Origin: Bacillus sp. OK048 | GTDB lineage: Bacteria > Bacillota > Bacilli > Bacillales > Cytobacillaceae | Length of the DNA stretch: 64,000 nucleotides | Assembly (NCBI RefSeq): GCF_900103525.1 | Contig: NZ_FNHN01000003.1 | Location: 62,001-126,000, forward strand | Reading direction: 5' to 3' | In this document: piece after piece, positions 18,140-26,341 of the stretch | Numbering within the stretch: the first letter of the stretch is position 1 | Layout of the letters: every line of letters begins with the position of its first letter | Made by a program: the position numbers and the translations under genes | Notes under the pieces: generated by a model | The model's database searches: none | Told to the model about the DNA's origin: nothing | The model's input: the letters and a program-made list of their open reading frames with translations, nothing else

Positions 18140-18292
18140 TAAAAAAACCTTCCCATGTTGGAAAGGCATTCCAAGACCGTTTAACGCCTTTTTTCCAAAA
18201 TGATGATCATCTTGCTGAAATTTGCACCTTGCAATGCAGGTTGCCAGGCTTTCATTGGATCAGACCTACAGCCACATTTGAAAAGTAATTTG
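18140..18292 (-). promoter_or_regulatory. SAM-I (S-box) riboswitch with terminator
   Basis: On the minus strand the aptamer core is clear: ATGAAAGCCTGGCAACC, then AAGGTGCAAATTTCAGCAAGATGATC (18205-18262). The P1 helix is AT-rich (CTTTTC.AAA with TTTGGAAAA). A terminator (CCTTTCC-AACAT-GGGAAGG, then seven T) lies at 18140-18167. GGAAAAAAGGC can instead pair with GCCTTTCC as an antiterminator. High SAM should end transcription before cysH, as in B. subtilis. Confidence 0.9.
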
Positions 18293-18398
18293 TAATGGTT
18301 GGAATTAATCCTACCATACCAATAGGTTTTATGTAAATATAAAATATAAAAATTTCGAAAAATTAATTAATTTATATTGTTTCCCGACAAATAAAAAA

Positions 18399-18429
18399 AG
18401 CGCCACGGACGTTATTCCGTCCAGACGCT
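18399..18429 (-). terminator. comK terminator
   Basis: AGCGTCTGGACG / CGTCCGTGGCGCT imperfect stem with a long T-run on the minus strand, about 40 bases past the comK stop codon. Confidence 0.75.
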
Positions 18430-18467
18430 GATTAAATAAATATATGTATCTACATTTATGACGTTTT

Positions 18468-19013
18468 TTAAAGTGTGTAGTTATTCCCGTTTGAACTTTT
18501 ACTAATATAAAAGTCCTGGATTGGCTCAACATAGAAATGTATTGGGCATTTTAAATGTTTGGAAATTCTTGCTTTAAGCTCTAAGGCTTTATTCCATCTA
18601 GTAATAAAGCAACTTTCATTCATATCTAATAATATTGTATGACCAAAACTCGTTGATACTTCTGTTTTACTTCCCCCAACTGGTTTGGTATTTTTTACGT
18701 GAATAAGCGAGAACCAAATACAGCTAAGACGTTTCACATTCTTTGTTGGAAAAAGTAATATCCCCTTTTGCGGGTCCACACTAATTGGGCGAATTCTCAT
18801 TGGAGAATACAGGTATTTTAAACTGCGTGTTGCTCCTAGAAAGTTTGAACCTACATGCAATAAGGATTCCACGATTACATCCGTTGGAGCTTTTTTGACA
18901 AGGAAGGTTTCTTCTCCTTCGATTACTTTCGTCCATACTTCTTCCCTATTACTGTACTCATTAGTCATCATGACAGTCTTTTCGTTAATTAAATACTGAC
19001 CTCTTACTTCCAT
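18468..19013 (-). CDS. comK: Competence transcription factor ComK
   Basis: A 181-residue DNA-binding activator of late competence genes. It shows the ComK core: ISVDPQKGILLFPT (77-90), then CIWFSLIHV (98-106), and the C-terminal region 'RWNKALELKARISKHL'. Length is close to the B. subtilis protein (192), with a divergent tail. AAGAGG precedes the ATG. Upstream is a SigA-like promoter overlapped by an inverted repeat. Presence of comK does not by itself show that the strain is transformable. Confidence 0.85.
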   Translation of the reverse strand: MEVRGQYLINEKTVMMTNEYSNREEVWTKVIEGEETFLVKKAPTDVIVESLLHVGSNFLGATRSLKYLYSPMRIRPISVDPQKGILLFPTKNVKRLSCIWFSLIHVKNTKPVGGSKTEVSTSFGHTILLDMNESCFITRWNKALELKARISKHLKCPIHFYVEPIQDFYISKSSNGNNYTL

Positions 19014-19064
19014 TAATCAATTACCTCTTTTCTACTATAAGTTATTGATTTTTCTAAGAATAAG

Positions 19065-19095
19065 AGTATACTAACATAAAGTTGATATACTCAAC
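19065..19095 (-). promoter_or_regulatory. comK promoter with inverted repeat over the -35 region
   Basis: On the minus strand TTGAGT and TATACT are 18 bases apart. GTTGA-N5-TCAAC (19081-19095) overlaps the -35 element and could be an operator. Confidence 0.5.
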
Positions 19096-19511
19096 TTGCC
19101 TTGCCCTTGGGTATCTTTCCGCCAAGATCATTACCCGAGGGTAATACTTTTTATCCATATATCCTCTTTTTTTCCACAATATCCCTCCTTAAAAACAGTA
19201 TATTTTACTAGAAGATATAATGTAAATCTATTATCCTTAAATAATTTTTTCTTTTATTTTCTTACTAATTAGTAATTGGCAGCCTATATTGACAGAGCAT
19301 TATTTCGAACGTATAATAAATGATTATTTTCCAACATCAATCCTATTTCCCTATGAATACATGCTTCGACATTTATTTTTTCCTCAAAACCCATCTAAAT
19401 CTACTCAATTTAGCAAACCATTTCCCTTTTCAAACATCATTTCTCCATTTTAACTGAAAATTCCATTTATGCACAAAAAATTCATATTTACATTTTTCGG
19501 TGCCTTTTTTT
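19096..19511. other. AT-rich intergenic region with no recognised gene
   Basis: The long spacer between comK and the MATE gene contains no credible ORF with a ribosome site on either strand. I see only T-rich tracts and, at its right end, a REP-like element. Confidence 0.5.
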
Positions 19512-19560
19512 GGTGCCTGTCACCGCTCGTGGACACTGTCCACCTGGAGTGGACAGTGGA
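19512..19560 (+). repeat. REP-like two-hairpin element, copy A
   Basis: GGTGCCTGTCACC (19512-19524) followed by a perfect 10-bp palindrome, CACTGTCCAC-ctgga-GTGGACAGTG (19534-19558). It lies 13 bases from the MATE stop codon. Confidence 0.8.
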
Positions 19561-19573
19561 TTGTTATTTCATT

Positions 19574-20941
19574 TTAAACCGCTAATTTTTGTGTGTCTAT
19601 GAATTTTCGTTTTTGGATGTAGATGAGTCTCCACGATAGAGCAATTCCAGCTGCTAATAAACCAGCGGTAAGTCCGAGCCAATACCCTGTTGCACCCAGG
19701 CTCGTATAGTTTGCCAGCCCATATCCTACTGGCAGACAAATGAACCAGTACGCAATTAAGGTCATGACAAATGCAAGATTTACATCTTTATAGCCTCTTA
19801 ATGCTGCCTGTGCTGTGACTTGAATGGCATCGCTAATTTGGAAGAATAACGCAAAGATTAAAAAGTGTGCGATTAAGTTGATGACTTCCACTTCATTCGA
19901 GTAAACTCCAGCCACTTGGTAACGAAAAAGAACTACTAACACTCCAGTGATGCTGGCGGTCAGAATAGCCAGATAGATTCCCAGCCAGCTATAGCTTTTG
20001 GCATCCTGGTACCTGCGAGCTCCTACTTCATAACCAACCAGAACCGTCAGTGCCATGGATATGCTAATCGGTATCATATATAGAAATGAAACAATGTTTA
20101 ATGCTGACTGATAGGCAGCAATCGTTGTTACACTAAATTTACTTAAGAGGATTGTCACAACTGCAAACATACTTGTTTCAAAAAAGGATGAAAGTCCCAT
20201 TGGTACACCAATTTTCAAAATTTCCTTACATTCTGCCAATGAGAAAGCTTTCAGGTTCTCAAAAACAAAAAAAACAGAAAAAGGTTCTTGCGTTTTAACA
20301 AGGAATATTGTCATTCCCGTAATCACCCAATAAGTGACAGAAGTGGCGTAACCAGCACCTGCCCCGCCCAGCTCCGGGAAACCCCAGCGGCCAAAGATCA
20401 ACACAAAGTTCAAAAATAAATTTATTGGTAAAGACAGAAGCAGGATATACATCACGACACGCGTCTTTCCTAATGCATAGACGAACGATCTTAACACGTT
20501 AAAAATAAAAAGTGGAAGAATCCCAAAGCTTAAACCAACCAAATAGTCAAAAGCTGTTTTGTGAACATCTTTCGGGAGATTCATCTTATCTAAGATTGGA
20601 TCTAGTAAGAAAATTCCTAAAACAATCACCACTAAAACAAGTATAAAGGAAAGATAAAGTCCATGCCGAACAACGGATGCTACCTCACTGCCCCGCTTCT
20701 CCCCAAAGCGTTGAGCTGCAATAGGTGAAACTGCAAGCAGTATTCCGCTAATCCCTGTAAATATCGGGTTCCAGATTGAAGAACCAATTGCCACTGCGGC
20801 AAGATCCGAGGAATTGTATTTACCGGACATAATCGTATTAAAAAACACCATTGAAAACATTCCGAGCTGCGTAATTAAGATAGGAATTAACATGACAAAA
20901 ATTTGTTTTGTCTTTTCTTTCACTGTAAAAGTCTGATTCAT
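19574..20941 (-). CDS. MATE family efflux transporter
   Basis: A 455-residue polytopic protein with about twelve membrane segments in two MatE halves, with 'LIPILITQLGMFSMVFFNTIMSGKYNSSDLAAVAIGSSIWNPI' near the N-terminus, typical of NorM-type Na+/H+ drug antiporters. The ATG at 20939-20941 (MNQTF) has AAGGAGA upstream; the longer frame to 20965 has no ribosome site. It is divergent from an MFS transporter gene. Substrate unknown. Confidence 0.9.
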   Translation of the reverse strand: MNQTFTVKEKTKQIFVMLIPILITQLGMFSMVFFNTIMSGKYNSSDLAAVAIGSSIWNPIFTGISGILLAVSPIAAQRFGEKRGSEVASVVRHGLYLSFILVLVVIVLGIFLLDPILDKMNLPKDVHKTAFDYLVGLSFGILPLFIFNVLRSFVYALGKTRVVMYILLLSLPINLFLNFVLIFGRWGFPELGGAGAGYATSVTYWVITGMTIFLVKTQEPFSVFFVFENLKAFSLAECKEILKIGVPMGLSSFFETSMFAVVTILLSKFSVTTIAAYQSALNIVSFLYMIPISISMALTVLVGYEVGARRYQDAKSYSWLGIYLAILTASITGVLVVLFRYQVAGVYSNEVEVINLIAHFLIFALFFQISDAIQVTAQAALRGYKDVNLAFVMTLIAYWFICLPVGYGLANYTSLGATGYWLGLTAGLLAAGIALSWRLIYIQKRKFIDTQKLAV

Positions 20942-21017
20942 ACATTTCTCCTTGAAAACCGACATATAAAGACAAAACCTTATTATACTTTATTTTAGCT
21001 TAAATATATAGAAAAAT

Positions 21018-21085
21018 ATTTCGAGAACCGAATCAGTTGTTCAAATAATATTAAAAAGGATTATATAGAAATTTCGGAAACCGTA
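21018..21085. promoter_or_regulatory. Direct repeat in the MATE/MFS divergent promoter region
   Basis: ATTTCGAGAACCGAA (21018-21032) and ATTTCGGAAACCGTA (21071-21085) agree at 12 of 15 positions, 53 bases apart. The second precedes a TATAAT. A shared operator is possible. Confidence 0.35.
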
Positions 21086-21131
21086 GTATAATAGTATCGT
21101 CATTGATTACAAGAGAAACTGGTGAAAATTT

Positions 21132-22346
21132 GTGCGCTCATATAATGAAAAAATAAGTATTTATCACGGCATGGTTTCGACCATTGCTATCAACCTAGCA
21201 GGGAATTTTTATCCCATCTTTGCGATCTCAATTCTTGGGGCGACCAATTATCAAGTTGGCTTGATCACTTCGCTTCCCCCTTTAATTGCGCTGTTAATGA
21301 CAATCCCTGCTGCAATTTTGTTAAATCGGTTAGAGACACAGAAAATAACAGTCGCAATGGCTGTTGTAGGAGCTCGCCTGTTATTTTTGCTGCTGATAGG
21401 TGTTGTCTACCTATCCACACCTTATCAAGCATGGGCATTTTTAATCATCATCGCACTTATGAATGTACCGGCAACTGTTTCAAACATAGGCTGGCAAACA
21501 CTGATTAGCGGAATGATTCGTGACGACCGAAGGGGTGCTTTTTTTAGTGATCGAAACCGGTTATTGACCATTGCCGGAATGATTTCAACTCTTGTCATCG
21601 GGATTATTATGAAAAACCAAACAACCAATGCAAGTGCCTACCAGTGGTTATTTTTTACAGCCTTCCTTTTTGGTTTAGGAGAAGTGTTTTTCTTAATGAA
21701 ACATAAAGAGAAAACCCAAGCTAGCTCTAGTATGAAAAAATCGTCGATGAACTGGTCGATTTTTCAAGATCATAAGTACAAATGGTTTTTAATTGCTGCT
21801 TTATGTTTTAATTTCACATGGCAGATGACATGGGGAATATTCAATATTTATAATGTCAGAATTGTGGAAGCAACCATTCTTTGGATTAGTATTTTTTCGG
21901 TGGCTAATCAGTTGGTGCAAATTTTCACATTCCCATTGTGGAAAAAGTGGGCAGAGCAAAAATCAAATACGCTAATGCTTGTTTGGGCTGCCCTTGGAAT
22001 GGCACTTGTACCATTCCTAACGGTACTATCTACCAATCTTTACTATTTAACAATCATAAATGGACTATCTGGATTTTTTGTTTCCGGCGTTGTACTTTTA
22101 TTGTTCAACCTTTTATTGGAGCAATCACCAACCGAAACGAGAACGTATTGTATCACGACTTATAATGTCCTGCTATCATTTGTTGCCTTCATTGCACCGC
22201 AGATTGGCATCCTGATGTTGGAAGGACTGGGTATTCAAAATTCAATGGAACTAAACTCTCTCATGAGAATAGGAAGTGCATTTATTTTCCTACTCATGTA
22301 TTTTAAAACTAAACAAAATAGAAAACCACTTTTACTACGAAACTAG
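21132..22346 (+). CDS. MFS transporter
   Basis: A 404-residue major facilitator with about twelve membrane segments. N-terminal half: 'GMVSTIAINLAGNFYPIFAISILGATNYQVGLITSLPPL', with a loop carrying RDDRRGAFFSDRNR between segments 4 and 5. The GTG start at 21132 has GGTG eight bases upstream and a TATAAT further up. The fold is clear; the substrate is not. It is divergent from the MATE gene. Confidence 0.85.
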   Translation: MRSYNEKISIYHGMVSTIAINLAGNFYPIFAISILGATNYQVGLITSLPPLIALLMTIPAAILLNRLETQKITVAMAVVGARLLFLLLIGVVYLSTPYQAWAFLIIIALMNVPATVSNIGWQTLISGMIRDDRRGAFFSDRNRLLTIAGMISTLVIGIIMKNQTTNASAYQWLFFTAFLFGLGEVFFLMKHKEKTQASSSMKKSSMNWSIFQDHKYKWFLIAALCFNFTWQMTWGIFNIYNVRIVEATILWISIFSVANQLVQIFTFPLWKKWAEQKSNTLMLVWAALGMALVPFLTVLSTNLYYLTIINGLSGFFVSGVVLLLFNLLLEQSPTETRTYCITTYNVLLSFVAFIAPQIGILMLEGLGIQNSMELNSLMRIGSAFIFLLMYFKTKQNRKPLLLRN

Positions 22347-22374
22347 TAGTTTTTTCAAGTAGTTTGGCATTTAA

Positions 22375-22413
22375 CAAAAAAATGTAATGGAGAACTCTCC
22401 ATTACATTTTTTT
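22375..22413. terminator. Bidirectional terminator
   Basis: AAAAATGTAATGGAGA / TCTCCATTACATTTTT, about 13-16 bp perfect with a 3-base loop, flanked by A and T tracts. It separates the MFS gene from the converging PHP phosphatase gene. Confidence 0.9.
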
Positions 22414-22424
22414 GTGCCTTTTTC

Positions 22425-22437
22425 GGTGCCTGTCACC
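22425..22437 (+). repeat. REP-like element, copy B (half element)
   Basis: Exact GGTGCCTGTCACC without the second palindrome, directly after the terminator. Like copy A it is preceded by GTGCCTTTTT. Confidence 0.7.
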
Positions 22438-22451
22438 ATTTATGCATTAAT

Positions 22452-23273
22452 TCATAAATTGACTGCATATCTCTTTTTCGCTTTAAAGTAATACCATTTT
22501 TTGAAGCCTATTTCTTTGAGACGGTTTTGGACTATTTCGAATTCATCTCCTACTCGGTGTGGGTCATGTGCATCAGAGCCGTAGGTTACTTTAACTCCAT
22601 GAAAGAGTGCTTTTTCTAAGATGTCATCAGCTGGATACCAGCCCCCTACATATTTCGTTTTACCAGAGGTGTTAATTTCGATGACACTATCGCATTGCGC
22701 TATGACCTTTAAGGTCTGCTCAACTATTTGAGTTTGGATAGCTGAAAATTCTGGATAGTAGCCCTTCATTGCATCTATATGCCCTAATATTTGAAATAAA
22801 CCGCTACGAGCGGATTGTTCAATTAATGAATAATACAATTCTTTTGTTCGAACCTTTTCCTCGGAGCTAAGTCCATCCCAACGTGTTTTATTAAAAATAC
22901 TAACCCCATCCACGTGATGAACGGAGCCAATAATATAATCGAAGGGATATTGATCAAATTGTCGGCGATATTTTTTTACATCCTCTGGAAAGAAATCCGC
23001 CTCAATTCCTAAAAGAACTTCGATTTTTCCAGAATACTCTTGTTTTAACTGCAGGACTTCTGCTATATATTCAGGAAACTTGCCTGTCGCCATCGCTAGA
23101 TGTGGATAAGGATGATCTTCTCTATTTGAAAAGTAAGGAGTATGGTCCGAAATTCCGATGATTGATAAACCTTTTCCAATAGCTGCTTCAATATAATCCC
23201 GTATACTTCCCCTTGCGTGCCCGCACCGATCATGATGTGTATGTAAATCAAATTGAAACTTTAAATTATTCAT
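22452..23273 (-). CDS. PHP-domain phosphatase, histidinol-phosphatase HisJ-like
   Basis: A 273-residue PHP-fold metal-dependent phosphoesterase. Metal ligands are visible in DLHTHHDRCGHA (9-20), ISDHTPY (about 41-47), GIEADF, GSVHHVD and the C-terminal YGSDAHDP. The closest known activity is histidinol phosphate phosphatase (HisJ/YtvP type). No other histidine biosynthesis genes are here, so the substrate is inferred only from the family. AGAGGTG precedes the ATG. Confidence 0.85.
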   Translation of the reverse strand: MNNLKFQFDLHTHHDRCGHARGSIRDYIEAAIGKGLSIIGISDHTPYFSNREDHPYPHLAMATGKFPEYIAEVLQLKQEYSGKIEVLLGIEADFFPEDVKKYRRQFDQYPFDYIIGSVHHVDGVSIFNKTRWDGLSSEEKVRTKELYYSLIEQSARSGLFQILGHIDAMKGYYPEFSAIQTQIVEQTLKVIAQCDSVIEINTSGKTKYVGGWYPADDILEKALFHGVKVTYGSDAHDPHRVGDEFEIVQNRLKEIGFKKWYYFKAKKRYAVNL

Positions 23274-23431
23274 TCATTCATCACCTCTAGCCTCTATTTT
23301 CCCATGTTTAGAATCTTTAATTCAAACTATTCAAACTTATAAAAAACTAGACTAATTATTTCTCGCTTGTCCAATCCACGAGACAATCTCTTTCATATAT
23401 ATAATTATTAATTCTTCTTGAGAGGTGCTTT

Positions 23432-23869
23432 ATGCGAAGTTGTAATTGTCGTGCTGTTGTATCCGCTGCTGCTATACCAGTCGATACCTTAATTGACCGG
23501 TTTCCATCCAGCGGTATGATTACTGTGTCCGCACGTATTTGTGAAAATCAATGTTCTGCCAAAAACTGTTCTATTTCTATTCTCTATGGTGATCATGCGA
23601 ATCCAAGCAATAGTTTTGTTTTTAGATCCGTTGTTCCCGGGATACCAATCTATGAACCTGTTTCAGGTGGCGGGATCGGATTGATTGTATCTGCACAAGG
23701 TGAAGCATCAGGTGTTATCTTTAATGACATTGTCACTCTTTCAAACATTCATTTTCTCCAAGGGACCATAATCGGTGATGCAATCTGCTCGATTTCTTTA
23801 CGTGCAAATGGTCGGACGTTTGAAGTACCAGGCTGTATATTTAGGAATTTTGATAACAATCAAAATTGA
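23432..23869 (+). CDS. Cysteine-containing protein of unknown function (145 aa)
   Basis: MRSCNCRAVVSAAAIPVDTLIDRFPSSGMITVSARICENQCSAKNCS...: no signal peptide, three cysteine pairs (residues 4/6, about 38/42/47, and a C-terminal pair), then a beta-rich, glycine-rich body (VSGGGIGLIVSAQGEASGVIF). The composition suggests a disulfide-stabilised beta-sandwich, as in some spore surface proteins, but I do not recognise the family. GAGAGGTG precedes the ATG by eight bases. It converges on kimA. Confidence 0.7.
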   Translation: MRSCNCRAVVSAAAIPVDTLIDRFPSSGMITVSARICENQCSAKNCSISILYGDHANPSNSFVFRSVVPGIPIYEPVSGGGIGLIVSAQGEASGVIFNDIVTLSNIHFLQGTIIGDAICSISLRANGRTFEVPGCIFRNFDNNQN

Positions 23870-23900
23870 GCAGCTCCCTTATGGAGCTGCTCATTTATTA
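23868..23900. terminator. Bidirectional terminator before kimA end
   Basis: GAGCAGCTCC-CTTAT-GGAGCTGCTC, a 10-bp perfect stem between converging genes, with T-rich flanks. Confidence 0.8.
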
Positions 23901-25724
23901 TTTCTTCAAATGATAGGGAACGGTAGTGATAATTACGTCTCTTTTATATAACAAGTACGCTTTTATTAACAAACTGGATTGATTATGAAGGATGTTATGC
24001 CACCCCTTTTTAGGAATAAATTGCGGGATAATTACCGTAACCCTATAATTCGCTTCACTCGCTTTATGCTGAATCGTATCCACAAATTTAGTTAAAGGCT
24101 GGATGATACTTCGATAATTGGAATAGAGGGTAACTAGTCTTATCTCCGGCTGCCATTGTTTCCATTTTCCTTCAAACGCCTTCACATCATCGCGCTCAAA
24201 CGAAACATAGACAGCTAATATTTGATCTGCCCCAAGAGATTTAGCGTAATTTAGTGTATTTTCTACCACATGCGTCATCCCTGCTACTGGAACAATAATG
24301 ATGTTTCCTTCAATAGGAACTGGAGTTTCGTCAGAATTTAATCTTAGTTGCTCACCCACTGCATCATAATGTTTTCGAATTCGGTAAAAAGCAAACACAA
24401 TGATTGGTAAAAATATTATTACTGGCCACACTTGGGCGAACTTTGTTAAAAAGAACATGCTGGTTACCAAAAAACAAATAACTGCCCCCATGGTATTGAT
24501 GAATAGCTTTAAGATCCAGCCCTGTGGCTTTTCGCGAAGCCACTTTACCATCATCCCTGTCTGTGACAAGGTAAAGGGAATAAATACACCCACAGCATAT
24601 AGCGGGATTAAATGCTCCGTTTGACCATTAAAAAATACAATTAACAGAATCGAAGACAATCCAAGCGTAATGATTCCATTAGAATATCCAAGCCGATCTC
24701 CTCTAATCTTAAACATTCTCGGGATAAATTTATCGTTAGCGAGATTTACTGCCAGTAAAGGAAACGCAGTATACCCCGTATTAGCAGCGAGAATTAAAAT
24801 TAATGCGGTAGTACCTTGGATAAAGAAGTACATAAAATTCCGCCCGAATGTATGCTCTGCTATTTGTGAAACGACCGTTACCTTTTCATTTGGGGCAATC
24901 CCATAATAATAAGCTAATAGGACAATTCCAGAAAATAATATTGCTAGTAACCCCCCCATTGCACCTAATGTTTTAGCAGCGTTATTTGGGGCAGGGTTTT
25001 TAAAATTAGGAATGGCATTGGAAATTGCTTCTATTCCTGTTAGCGCTGAACTTCCAGATGCAAATGCCCGTAAAAGAAGAAAAAGTGATATCCCTGCGAT
25101 AGGTGTACCTACAGGTGTATGCAAATCGTTAGGAACCTGCCCGGTCAAGATGTTGAAAATTCCTACGCCGATTAAGATGAATAGAGCAAGGACGAATAAA
25201 TAAACAGGATATGCTAAAATAGAAGCAGACTCTGTAACTCCTCTTAAGTTTAAGGTTGTGATTAATAAGACAAAAATAATGGCTATCACCACATTATGTT
25301 CATGTAGCGCTGGAAACGCTGATGTTAACGCATCGGTTCCGGCTGAAACACTTACCGCTACAGTTAAGATATAGTCTACGAGTAAGGAGCCGCCTGATAT
25401 AAGCCCATAATTCATACCCAAATTTTCCTTCGAAACTACATAAGCTCCACCCCCATGAGGATAAGCAAAGATAATTTGTCGATACGATAATATTAACGCC
25501 ATTAACAAGATTAAAACTCCGATAGCAATTGGCACAGAATACCAAAATGCAGCCGCTCCAACCGTCATTAATACGATCAAGATTTGCTCCGGGCCATACG
25601 CGACGGATGATAGAGCGTCAGAAGAAAGAATCGCCAAGGCTTTTGTTTTATTTAGTTTTTGTTCGCCTAATTCAGTTGACTTTAAGGGTCTGCCAATTAA
25701 AAATCTTTTGACTGAAGAAACCAC
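23898..25724 (-). CDS. kimA: KimA-type high-affinity potassium importer (APC superfamily)
   Basis: A KUP/APC-like K+/H+ symporter of 608 residues with about twelve membrane segments and a cytoplasmic C-terminal domain (from about residue 455) that starts 'GNIIIVPVAGMTHVVENTLNYAKSLGADQILAVYVSF'. The N-terminus 'SSVKRFLIGRPLKSTELGEQKLNKTKALAILSSDALSSVAYGPEQI' matches the KimA (YdaO) family. I start at the GTG at 25722-25724, giving a length near 607; a TTG upstream is also open. It is controlled by a c-di-AMP riboswitch. Confidence 0.9.
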   Translation of the reverse strand: MVSSVKRFLIGRPLKSTELGEQKLNKTKALAILSSDALSSVAYGPEQILIVLMTVGAAAFWYSVPIAIGVLILLMALILSYRQIIFAYPHGGGAYVVSKENLGMNYGLISGGSLLVDYILTVAVSVSAGTDALTSAFPALHEHNVVIAIIFVLLITTLNLRGVTESASILAYPVYLFVLALFILIGVGIFNILTGQVPNDLHTPVGTPIAGISLFLLLRAFASGSSALTGIEAISNAIPNFKNPAPNNAAKTLGAMGGLLAILFSGIVLLAYYYGIAPNEKVTVVSQIAEHTFGRNFMYFFIQGTTALILILAANTGYTAFPLLAVNLANDKFIPRMFKIRGDRLGYSNGIITLGLSSILLIVFFNGQTEHLIPLYAVGVFIPFTLSQTGMMVKWLREKPQGWILKLFINTMGAVICFLVTSMFFLTKFAQVWPVIIFLPIIVFAFYRIRKHYDAVGEQLRLNSDETPVPIEGNIIIVPVAGMTHVVENTLNYAKSLGADQILAVYVSFERDDVKAFEGKWKQWQPEIRLVTLYSNYRSIIQPLTKFVDTIQHKASEANYRVTVIIPQFIPKKGWHNILHNQSSLLIKAYLLYKRDVIITTVPYHLKK

Positions 25725-25790
25725 TTTTCCCACTCCCAAGTAACTATGAATGTTAACTAATTTTCATTACTAACTTGCGTTTAAATGCAC

Positions 25791-26000
25791 AAAAAAATGC
25801 CTACAAGTCAAAGTTTAATAGACCTGTAGACATATATGCGCTGTCAACAAGCTCCACCTTCCTTCTCATTAACGCTTACGAGGTTAGCTGTCGGATTCGG
25901 GCCATTGAGTAGCCCTACCTAATTAAAGGATTCACCCCTTGGATATACTATCCATATGAATGGTTCCCCCGCACCAATTGGTCTCAGCGATTTAGAAATA
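25791..26000 (-). promoter_or_regulatory. c-di-AMP (ydaO/yuaA) riboswitch with terminator
   Basis: On the minus strand the conserved segments appear in order: CGCTGAGACC, TGCGGGGGAACC, AAGGGGTGAATC, TAGGTAGGGCTACTC, CCGAATCCGACAGCTAACC, TCGTAAGCG and GAAGGAAGGTGGAG. A terminator follows (GTCTACAGGTC / GACTTGTAGGC, then ATTTTTTT, 25791-25832). c-di-AMP binding should switch kimA off, limiting potassium uptake. Confidence 0.95.
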
Positions 26001-26078
26001 TGAAACTGTGATTATCATACTCCTGTGTTTCTCAAATGTAAATCAAAAATTTATAGTAATAAAAGATTGGAGAAATTA

Positions 26079-26207
26079 ATGTCTAAAAAGAAAAGACCTT
26101 TGATATCTAATGTTTTTTTAGATGAATTGGCGAAGGAAATCAATCAATTAAATGGGGTTCCCGAGGAAAAAAATGAAGATAATATGAATGATGAAAAAGA
26201 GAAATGA
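26079..26207 (+). CDS. Small charged protein of unknown function (42 aa)
   Basis: MSKKKRPLISNVFLDELAKEINQLNGVPEEKNEDNMNDEKEK: a basic head, one short helix and an acidic disordered tail. GGAGAA lies six bases upstream of the ATG. The frame is open further upstream but no better start exists. It may be independent of the downstream YheC/YheD gene, 134 bases away. I do not recognise it. Confidence 0.45.
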   Translation: MSKKKRPLISNVFLDELAKEINQLNGVPEEKNEDNMNDEKEK

Positions 26208-26341
26208 TTTAGTTAATTCATTTTTCAGGATAATAATAGTTCACTTGTCCAATTTGTAAGAATCCCCCCCATTTTTCAAACAACATTGATTACTGCTACA
26301 TATAATAACATATCCAGCATTAATGGTTAGGGGGAATTAAA

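Noticed and set aside
23394..23403. Sigma-K/E-like -10 (CATATATATA) upstream of the 145-aa gene
   Set aside because: Does not match CATANNNTA exactly, and no -35 AC or ATA element is at the right distance.
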